Shown here one piece after another: positions 57,899 through 64,000 of a DNA stretch of 64,000 bases. The translations under genes and the position numbers were made by a program. This DNA comes from Shimia_B sp039815465 (GTDB lineage Bacteria; Pseudomonadota; Alphaproteobacteria; Rhodobacterales; Rhodobacteraceae), in contig JBCBZG010000010.1 in NCBI GenBank assembly GCA_039815465.1, positions 1 through 64,000 of the forward strand, in the 5' to 3' direction. Numbering within the stretch: the first letter of the stretch is position 1; each line of letters begins with the position of its first letter. A model generated the notes under the pieces. It did not search any database. It saw only the letters and a list, made by a program, of their open reading frames with translations, and was not told where the DNA came from.

Positions 57899-57945
57899 CC
57901 GCCGCGCATGGAAAAGTTTTGCGAAAACTTTTCGCCCCGCGGCGG
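57899..57945. repeat. Large composite palindrome between divergent genes
   Basis: CCGCCGCG/CGCGGCGG form the outer arms and GAAAAGTTTT-GCG-AAAACTTTTC the inner hairpin (57911-57933), each 4 bases apart. It lies in the 183-base divergent region between the EamA and BisC-type genes, where a terminator is not expected; it may be a REP-type element. Confidence 0.65.
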
Positions 57946-58015
57946 GCGGGGGCGCTTGGGATTTAGGCGGGTTGCGCGTAGCCTTAGGCCGCGGGAATGC
58001 GTTCGGAAGGCGGGG

Positions 58016-60298
58016 ATGTCGCGTCGGGGTCTCACATCAAGCCACTGGGGCATCGCCCGGGCGCAAAGCACAGGCGGCACGCTCAGCGCGGTCTCGGCTC
58101 ACCCGATGGACCCCGCACCCGCTGCGCTGCTCGAAAACATGGTAGGCACTGCGAACTCTCCGGCGCGGGTCACACACCCCGCCCTGCGGCGCGGCTGGCT
58201 TGAGGGCGGCGGCACGCGCGGGCGCGACAGCTACGTCACCGTCCCCTGGGACCGCGCGCTCGATCTGATTGCGTCCTCCCTGCGCCAGACCATCGCCACC
58301 CACGGCAACAGCGCGATCTTTGCAGGCTCCTACGGCTGGGCGAGCGCGGGCCGCTTCCACCACGCCCAAAGCCAGCTCAAACGCTTCCTCAACACCCTGG
58401 GCGGCTTCACGGGGTCGGAGGGCAACTACAGCTACAACGCCGCCCTCGTCGCCATGCCTCATATCCTCGGCGGGTCCTTCCGCGACCAGCTCGCCCAAGC
58501 AACGCGGTGGGAGGTGATTGCAGACCACAGCACCCTTGTCGTGGCCTTTGGCGGGCTCGCTCTGCGCAACATGCAGATCAGCGACGGCGGAGCCTCTGTT
58601 CACCGCATCCCCGCCGCGCTCCGCCATTGCCGCGCGCGTGGCGTGCGCTTTGTCAACATCAGCCCCCATCGCGGCGATATGGCGGCGGAGCTTGACGCCC
58701 GCTGGCTCAGCCCGCGCCCGGGCACGGACACCGCCCTCATGCTCGCGCTGACTCACACGCTCTTGGTAGAGGGGCTCCATGACCCTGCGTTCCTCGCGCG
58801 CTACACCGTCGGGTGGGAGCGGGTGGAGGCTTATCTAACCGGCGCCACAGACGGCACCGCCAAAGACGCCAGCTGGGCTGCAGAGATCACGGGGCTCGAC
58901 GCAGACGATATCCGCGCGCTTGCCCGCCAGATGGCCGCAAACCGCACCATGATCACCTGCGCCGCCGCGCTCCAACGGGCCGATTGGGGCGAACAGCCGC
59001 TCTGGGCCTGCGTGACGTTGGCCGCCGCCCTGGGCCAAATCGGCCTGCCCGGCGGCGGCTACGGCATCGGCTACGCTGTAAACGGCCATGTGGGCGCCAG
59101 CGACCGCGCCCTTCGGGCGGCAGCGCTGCCCACCGGGCCCAACCCCGTGGCGCAGAGGATCCCAGTCGCGATGATCGCTGAAATGCTGCTGCGCCCCGGC
59201 GCGCCCTACCGCTATGACGGCCAGACCCACACGCTGCCCCAGGCTCGGCTTGTGTGGTGGGCAGGCGGCAACCCATTCCACCACCACCAAGACCTGCGCC
59301 GCTTGAGCGCCGCGTTCCAAACGCCCGACCTCGTGGTGGTGAACGAAACCCACTGGACCGCCACCGCCCGCCACGCCGACATCGTGCTACCCGCCGCCGC
59401 CGCCACCGAGCGCGCAGATTTCGGCGCGGGCAAGACCGACCGCGTGCTGACCCCCATGCACCCCGTCGCCGACCCACCGGGGCAGGCGCGCAGCGAATAC
59501 GCGATGTACACCGCCCTGGCCGAGCGGCTCGGGGTGGCGGAGGCCTTTACCGAAGGGCGGGACGAGGAGGCCTGGCTCCGCCACCTCTGGGCCCAGACCC
59601 AGGACAGCGCCACGAGCGCCGGGCACACGCTCCCCGATTGGGACAGGTTCTGGGCGGGCGAGCCCATAGAGCTCCTCGACCCGAACCCGCGCCAGGTCTT
59701 TCTCGCCGACTTCCGCGCCGATCCTGCCGCCCACCCGCGCCCAACGCCCAGCGGTAAGATCGAGCTCTACTCAGACACCGTCGCCGCGTTCGCGCTGCCA
59801 GAGTGTCCAGGCCACGCCACATGGGTCCCACCGCGCGATGCCGCGCTCCCGGGGACGCTCGCGCTCCTGTCTGGCCAGCCGGGGACCCGGCTCCATTCCC
59901 AGGGCGACGACGGCGCGCTGAGCCAAGCGTCCAAGATTGCCGGGCGCGAGCCCGTGCTGATCCACCCGGGCGACGCCGCCGCGCGGGGGATCGCCGAGGG
60001 CGATGTCGTGGAACTCCGCAGCGCGCGCGGCGCCTGTCTGGCGGGGGCGCAGGTGACAGAGGATATCGCGCCGGGCTGCGTCTTTCTGGCCACGGGTGCG
60101 TGGTATACGCCAGATGCGGAGGGGCGGTGCCTCCACGGCAATCCAAACGCCTTAACCCATGACCTGCGGACGTCAGAATGGAGCCAAAGCCCGGCGGCGC
60201 ACTCTTGCCGTGTGACGTTGAGCCGATGGATGGGGGACCAGAGTGCGCCAGAGGTGCATATGGCGCAAGCAGGTGAGGATGACCCTGGAGTGGTGTAG
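58016..60298 (+). CDS. bisC: BisC-type molybdopterin oxidoreductase (DMSO reductase family)
   Basis: This 760-residue molybdoenzyme lacks a TAT signal and an Fe-S motif, like cytoplasmic biotin sulfoxide reductase. The Mo-ligand Ser fits GSYGWASAGRFHH. VVWWAGGNPFHHHQD-like sequence, NETHWTATARHADIVLPAAAATER and the C-terminal aspartate decarboxylase-like domain (ALLSGQPGTRLHSQ..., NALTHDLRT) follow. It reduces S- or N-oxides such as biotin or methionine sulfoxide. The ATG at 58016 has GGCGGGG upstream; the same frame is open for another 630 bases against the EamA gene but without homology. Confidence 0.85.
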   Translation: MSRRGLTSSHWGIARAQSTGGTLSAVSAHPMDPAPAALLENMVGTANSPARVTHPALRRGWLEGGGTRGRDSYVTVPWDRALDLIASSLRQTIATHGNSAIFAGSYGWASAGRFHHAQSQLKRFLNTLGGFTGSEGNYSYNAALVAMPHILGGSFRDQLAQATRWEVIADHSTLVVAFGGLALRNMQISDGGASVHRIPAALRHCRARGVRFVNISPHRGDMAAELDARWLSPRPGTDTALMLALTHTLLVEGLHDPAFLARYTVGWERVEAYLTGATDGTAKDASWAAEITGLDADDIRALARQMAANRTMITCAAALQRADWGEQPLWACVTLAAALGQIGLPGGGYGIGYAVNGHVGASDRALRAAALPTGPNPVAQRIPVAMIAEMLLRPGAPYRYDGQTHTLPQARLVWWAGGNPFHHHQDLRRLSAAFQTPDLVVVNETHWTATARHADIVLPAAAATERADFGAGKTDRVLTPMHPVADPPGQARSEYAMYTALAERLGVAEAFTEGRDEEAWLRHLWAQTQDSATSAGHTLPDWDRFWAGEPIELLDPNPRQVFLADFRADPAAHPRPTPSGKIELYSDTVAAFALPECPGHATWVPPRDAALPGTLALLSGQPGTRLHSQGDDGALSQASKIAGREPVLIHPGDAAARGIAEGDVVELRSARGACLAGAQVTEDIAPGCVFLATGAWYTPDAEGRCLHGNPNALTHDLRTSEWSQSPAAHSCRVTLSRWMGDQSAPEVHMAQAGEDDPGVV

Positions 60299-60318
60299 TC
60301 GGCCCGATGAAGCGTTTC

Positions 60319-60384
60319 GCCCGGTGGGCACCACCGGGCATCCCCCGTCCGCCCCCACGGGCGGGGAATGCCCTCAGTACTTCG
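60319..60384. repeat. Palindromic intergenic repeat, copy 4
   Basis: GCCCGGTGG-GCA-CCACCGGGC (60319-60339), then ATCCCCCGTCCGCCCCC with its partner GGGCGGGG and the tail GCCCTCAGTACTTCG (60370-60384), nearly the same as copy 1. It lies between the convergent BisC-type and guaD genes. Confidence 0.82.
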
Positions 60385-60410
60385 CGACACCCTTGCAGAA
60401 AGTTAGGAAC

Positions 60411-61697
60411 CTAGGCGCGTCGTCTCCCCGCCACGCGCACATCCACCACAGCGCGATCATCGCCCATCATCAGCGTGGGAAACACAGCCTCCCACCCATT
60501 CTCCGCATTCGCCACCCGCTGCGCCAAGGCCGGCGTGGACGCCAGATCGAGCACACAGATATCCGCCTCAAACCCCGGCTCCAGCCGCCCCGCCTGATCC
60601 TCAATCCGCAAAGCCCGCGCCGACCCTGCCGTCGCCAGCCACAAGAGCTCCGCGGCGTGCAACGCCTCCCCCCTGAGCTGCGCCACCTCATAGGCCGCCG
60701 CCATCGTGCGCAGCATCGAAAAGGACGACCCGCCGCCGGTATCCGTGGCCAGCCCCACACGCAGCCCTGCCCGCGCCAGCCCCATGTCAAAGAGCCCCGA
60801 TCCGATAAACGTGTTGGACGTCGGGCAATGTACAAGGCTCGCATCGACCTCTGCCAACCGCACCCGCTCCCGTTCCGTCAAATGGATCGCATGGCCAAAC
60901 ACAGCGCCCGGCCCGCACAGGCCATAGCGTTCATAAACCTCCAGATAGTCCGCCGCATCGGGAAAGAGCTCCCGCATCCACGCGATTTCCTCCACCTGCT
61001 CTGACAGATGGGTCTGCATCAAACACCCCGGATGCTCCGCCCAAAGCGCGCCCAGCGCCTCCATCTGCGCAGGCGTCGATGTGGGTGCAAAGCGCGGCGT
61101 GACGACATACTGCGCCCGCCCACGCCCATGCCATTTGGCCAGCAATGCAGCGCTTTCGTCATAGGCCCGCGCCGCGGTATCAATCAGCCCCGCGGGCGCG
61201 TTGCGGTCCATGCAGGTCTTGCCCGCAAGCACCCGCATCCCGCGCGCCTCAGCGGCCTCAAAGATCGCTTCCACCGACGCAGGCGCCGTCGTGCAATAGG
61301 TGCACACCGTTGTCGTCCCGTGATCGAGCAAGAGGTCAAGATACGTGCCCGCAACCGCTCGCGCATAGGCCGGATCGGCAAAGCGCGCCTCCTCCGGGAA
61401 CGTATAGTCATTGAGCCAATCAATAAGTCGCTTGCCCCAGCTCGCGATCATCGCCGTCTGGGGGTAGTGGGTGTGGGCGTCCACAAAGCCCGGCACGATC
61501 AGATGCCCGGAATGATCCGTCACCACCGCATCGCCATGGGCGGCCCGCAGCTCTGCCGCCCCACCCACCGCCGCAATGCGCCCAGCCTCAATCAGCACCG
61601 CGCCATCTGCACTGAGGTCGGTCACATCCTCCCACGGCGCCACCATCGGGTTCCCGGTGTAGCGCAGGGTCTGGCCAAGGATCAGCTCTTTCGTCAT
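60411..61697 (-). CDS. guaD: Guanine deaminase
   Basis: This 428-residue amidohydrolase turns guanine into xanthine and ammonia. Metal ligands are in VDAHTHYPQ (His75, His77), QTHLSEQ, FGHAIHL and ATDTGGGSS; the segment ASWGKRLIDWLNDYTFPEE is specific to GuaD. The ATG at 61697 starts MTKELILGQT, the usual family start. It is a single gene between convergent and divergent neighbours. Confidence 0.94.
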   Translation of the reverse strand: MTKELILGQTLRYTGNPMVAPWEDVTDLSADGAVLIEAGRIAAVGGAAELRAAHGDAVVTDHSGHLIVPGFVDAHTHYPQTAMIASWGKRLIDWLNDYTFPEEARFADPAYARAVAGTYLDLLLDHGTTTVCTYCTTAPASVEAIFEAAEARGMRVLAGKTCMDRNAPAGLIDTAARAYDESAALLAKWHGRGRAQYVVTPRFAPTSTPAQMEALGALWAEHPGCLMQTHLSEQVEEIAWMRELFPDAADYLEVYERYGLCGPGAVFGHAIHLTERERVRLAEVDASLVHCPTSNTFIGSGLFDMGLARAGLRVGLATDTGGGSSFSMLRTMAAAYEVAQLRGEALHAAELLWLATAGSARALRIEDQAGRLEPGFEADICVLDLASTPALAQRVANAENGWEAVFPTLMMGDDRAVVDVRVAGRRRA

Positions 61698-61769
61698 ATC
61701 CTGTGCGTAACGGCGCTGCCCCCGCGCCACAATCCTTCTTAGACCCCGTCTTAGACCGCGGAGCCGCCC

Positions 61770-63140
61770 ATGGCAGAGCCAGATCCACAGATCGAAGAGG
61801 GCTACGAGCTCGACAACCAGCTCCTACCGCAGGTGCGCCTGGCCATGGCCGCAGGCGACCGCGCGCGGCTGGACGCGCTGTTTGAACCGCTCCACCCCGC
61901 CGACATCGCCGACCTTCTCGAACAGATGGAAAGCGGCACCCGGCGCGAACTGCTCGCCATGGCCGCGGAGATCGTCGATGGCGACGTCCTGACCGAAATC
62001 AGCGAAGGCCCGCGCGAAGAAATCATCGAATTCCTCCCCGCCGCGGTCCTGACAGAGGCCGTGCGCGACCTCGACTCCGACGACGTTGTCGACATCCTCG
62101 AAGACCTCGGTGAACCGCAACAAGAGGTCATCCTAGAGGCGCTCGACGATGCCGACCGCGTCGCCGCCGAACAATCGCTCTCCTACCCCGAGGACTCCGC
62201 AGGCCGTCTCATGCAGCGGGAGGTCGTCATGGCCCCCGAACACTGGACCGTGGGGGAGGCCATCGACTACATGCGCGCCTCCGAGGACCTGCCCGAGCAT
62301 TTCTACCACATGATCCTCGTGGACCCGACGATGCGGCCCACAAGCTACGTGGCGCTCGGGCGCATCCTCGGCACCAAACGCGAGGTCAAGCTCGCCGACA
62401 TCACCGAAGACAGCTTTCGCACCATCCCCGTCGACCAGGACGAGGCAGAGGTCGCCTATGCCTTCAACCAGTACCACCTCATCAGCGTGCCCGTTGTTGA
62501 CCAAAGCGATAGGCTCGTAGGTGTGATCACCATCGACGACGCGATGATCGTGCTCGACGAGGAACACGAAGAAGACATCCTGCGCCTCGCAGGCATCACC
62601 GAGGGCTCGCTCACCGACCGCGTGATCGCCACGACCAAGGCGCGCTTCCCCTGGCTCTTTGTGAACCTGATTACCGCGATCCTGGCGTCGCTCGTGATCG
62701 CGCAGTTTGACGCCGCCATCGCCCAGATCGTGGCGCTGGCCGTGCTGATGCCCATCGTGGCCTCCATGGGTGGCAACGCAGGAACGCAGTCGCTGACGGT
62801 GGCCGTACGCTCGATCGCAACGAAGGACCTGACCGGCGCCAATGTCTGGCGCGTGATCCGCCGCGAATGCCTGGTGGGGCTCGTCAATGGCGTGATCTTT
62901 GCAGTGGTGATGGGGATCGTGGGCTTCGTCTGGTTCGGCTCGCCCGCGCTCGGCGCCGTGATCGCGGCGGCCATGGTGATCAACCTCGTGGTGGCGGGTC
63001 TGGCGGGGACGGCGATCCCCGTGGTGCTCGAACGCTTTGGCGTGGACCCGGCGCTGGCCTCTGGGGCGTTTGTGACCACCGTCACAGACGTCGTGGGCTT
63101 CTTCGCCTTCCTCGGCCTCGCCGCCGCGGTGCTACTATGA
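61770..63140 (+). CDS. mgtE: Magnesium transporter MgtE
   Basis: This 456-residue protein has the N domain (about 20-130, LHPADIADLLEQME), two CBS domains (about 140-260, DSAGRLMQREVVMAP) and five C-terminal helices. NAGTQSLTVAVRSIA is the pore motif. It is a Mg2+-gated channel that senses cytoplasmic Mg2+ through its N and CBS domains. It overlaps the folate gene by ATGA. Confidence 0.94.
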   Translation: MAEPDPQIEEGYELDNQLLPQVRLAMAAGDRARLDALFEPLHPADIADLLEQMESGTRRELLAMAAEIVDGDVLTEISEGPREEIIEFLPAAVLTEAVRDLDSDDVVDILEDLGEPQQEVILEALDDADRVAAEQSLSYPEDSAGRLMQREVVMAPEHWTVGEAIDYMRASEDLPEHFYHMILVDPTMRPTSYVALGRILGTKREVKLADITEDSFRTIPVDQDEAEVAYAFNQYHLISVPVVDQSDRLVGVITIDDAMIVLDEEHEEDILRLAGITEGSLTDRVIATTKARFPWLFVNLITAILASLVIAQFDAAIAQIVALAVLMPIVASMGGNAGTQSLTVAVRSIATKDLTGANVWRVIRRECLVGLVNGVIFAVVMGIVGFVWFGSPALGAVIAAAMVINLVVAGLAGTAIPVVLERFGVDPALASGAFVTTVTDVVGFFAFLGLAAAVLL

Positions 63141-63739
63141 GCCTCGCCGCCGCGAAAAAGGCCGCGCGCCAAGCCGCCTTTGCCCGCCGCAAAGCCGCCC
63201 ACGCCGCACGCGGCCCCGGCACGGCGGCGCTGCTTTCCAGCGTGCTTGCCGGCTACCGCGGCGCCCCACTCGCGGGTTTCATGCCCATCAATACCGAAAT
63301 CGACCCGCGCCCCACGATGGGTGAGGCCGCCGCCCACGGCCCCGTCGCCGTCCCTGTCATCACCGCCGCCGCCACCCCGCTCAAATTCGCCGCCTGGACC
63401 CCGGATACGGAGATGGTCGAAGGCGCATTCAAAGCCCAAATCCCCACCAACCCGACCTTCCTGACCCCCGAAATCGTCATCGTCCCCCTCGTGGCCTTCA
63501 CCCGCACCGGGGGCCGCCTGGGCTATGGCGGCGGATTTTATGACCGCACGCTAGAACAGCTCCGCGCCGCCGCGCCGACCCTGGCCATCGGCTTTGCCTA
63601 CGCCGCGCAAGAGGCTGACGCGCTGCCGCTCGAGCCCACAGACCAACCCCTCGACCTCATCGTCACAGAGGCGGAGATCATCGACCTCCGCTCGCCGCAA
63701 GCCTCACAGTCCCGGCGAACTCAGCGCCTCCGGGATTAA
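63137..63739 (+). CDS. 5-formyltetrahydrofolate cyclo-ligase
   Basis: This 200-residue enzyme turns 5-formyl-THF into 5,10-methenyl-THF with ATP. The conserved segment RLGYGGGFYDRTLEQL holds the ATP/folate-site residues. KKAARQAAFARRKAAHAA at the start and PLEPTDQPLDLIVTEAEII at the end fit the family. Translationally coupled to mgtE; no 6S RNA is seen next to it in the window. Confidence 0.92.
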   Translation: MSLAAAKKAARQAAFARRKAAHAARGPGTAALLSSVLAGYRGAPLAGFMPINTEIDPRPTMGEAAAHGPVAVPVITAAATPLKFAAWTPDTEMVEGAFKAQIPTNPTFLTPEIVIVPLVAFTRTGGRLGYGGGFYDRTLEQLRAAAPTLAIGFAYAAQEADALPLEPTDQPLDLIVTEAEIIDLRSPQASQSRRTQRLRD

Positions 63740-63793
63740 GTATTTGGGGAAGAAAGAAAGAGGGATTTTGCTTTCTTTCGTCCAAAAATACTT
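63738..63793. terminator. Long AT-rich inverted repeat after the folate gene
   Basis: AAGTATTT (63738-63745) pairs with AAATACTT (63786-63793), enclosing AAAGAAAG (63753-63760) and CTTTCTTT (63771-63778). It starts inside the stop codon. The arms share the AGTATTTTTGGA motif that also occurs at 10085-10096, suggesting a common genus-level end-of-gene element. Confidence 0.7.
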
Positions 63794-63858
63794 CCGCCGG
63801 AGGCGATCCCGCCACCGGCCACCTTCCCAATCCCCCCCAAACGCTCTACCTGCGCCCC

Positions 63859-64000
63859 ATGCGCATCCTTTTTCTCGGCGACGTCATGGGCCGCTCCGGC
63901 CGGGCCGCTATCACAGGCCACCTGAAATCCCTCCGCGAGACGCTCAAGCTCGACTTCATCTGCGTGAACGCAGAGAACGCGAGCGGGGGCGCGGGGCTCA
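63859..64000 (+). CDS. YmdB/TIGR00282-family metallophosphoesterase, N-terminal part, cut by window edge
   Basis: The first 47 residues are visible: MRILFLGDVMGRSGRAAITG, then CVNAENASGGAGL. Both the GD metal motif and the N-A-E-N-A-S-G-G segment are hallmarks of YmdB-like phosphodiesterases, which in Bacillus cleave cyclic dinucleotides or nucleotides. It runs off the right edge; its role here cannot be judged. Confidence 0.88.
   Translation, partial: MRILFLGDVMGRSGRAAITGHLKSLRETLKLDFICVNAENASGGAGL

Noticed and set aside
57386..58015. Upstream extension of the BisC-type frame
   Set aside because: It runs antisense through the EamA gene and a large palindrome; homology starts at about 58016, where a ribosome-binding site precedes an ATG.
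1..64000. tRNA, rRNA, CRISPR, prophage or insertion sequence
   Set aside because: No tRNA cloverleaf, regularly spaced repeats, transposase or phage gene was seen on either strand; the repeats present are short palindromes in gaps.

Overview
The window looks like a chromosomal segment of a roseobacter-type alphaproteobacterium (Rhodobacterales). The DNA is GC-rich and densely coded, with many ATGA start/stop overlaps. The gene content fits that group: TRAP and taurine/NMT1-type ABC transporters, a GcvT-fused FAD dehydrogenase, an Mrp antiporter operon, propionyl-CoA carboxylase with methylmalonyl-CoA mutase, and many Rhodobacterales-type small conserved proteins. This placement comes from recognising protein families, not from a marker gene. 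I see no rRNA, tRNA, CRISPR array, prophage or insertion sequence.

Layout. 1-6520: a lactate/2-oxoacid module on the minus strand (TRAP binding protein, fused TRAP permease, FAD D-lactate dehydrogenase, start of a thiolase) with a divergent FadR-type regulator. 6662-9965: a membrane protein overlapping a dimethylglycine/sarcosine-dehydrogenase-like enzyme. 10357-13550: divergent oxyR and katG. 13690-14792: a lipase-like protein and a RidA protein. 15032-22415: an eight-gene operon joining an NMT1-type ABC importer to a CodA-like amidohydrolase, an FAD oxidase, two flavodoxin-fold reductases and a creatininase-family hydrolase; it reads as an unassigned catabolic pathway for a small nitrogen compound. 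22501-25852: nth, a PfkB kinase, panB and panC. 26021-26278: an orphan TopAI/YjhX toxin-like gene. 26511-29712: an aromatic-ring-type FAD monooxygenase cluster, divergent from a taurine-type ABC importer (29983-33144) whose permease carries an inserted cadherin-like periplasmic domain. 33277-35032: a secreted serine protease and an Ldh-family dehydrogenase. 35254-40965: the complete seven-subunit mrp/mnh operon. 41082-45733: MarR, an RNase Z-like hydrolase, a nuclease/phosphatase-fold protein, a DjlA-like cochaperone, a GNAT protein and a glyoxalase-like protein. 45828-55134: the methylmalonyl-CoA propionate pathway (mutase, pccA, pccB) with small Rhodobacterales genes between its parts. 55592-64000: two drug/metabolite exporters, a BisC-type molybdoenzyme, guaD, mgtE, 5-formyl-THF cyclo-ligase and the start of a YmdB-like phosphoesterase.

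Three points stand out. The operon at 15032-22415 is the best candidate for an undescribed pathway. The ABC permease at 31870-33144 has an adhesin-like extracytoplasmic insertion. A palindromic repeat based on GCCCGGTGG/CCACCGGGC occurs four times, always exactly between convergent genes.
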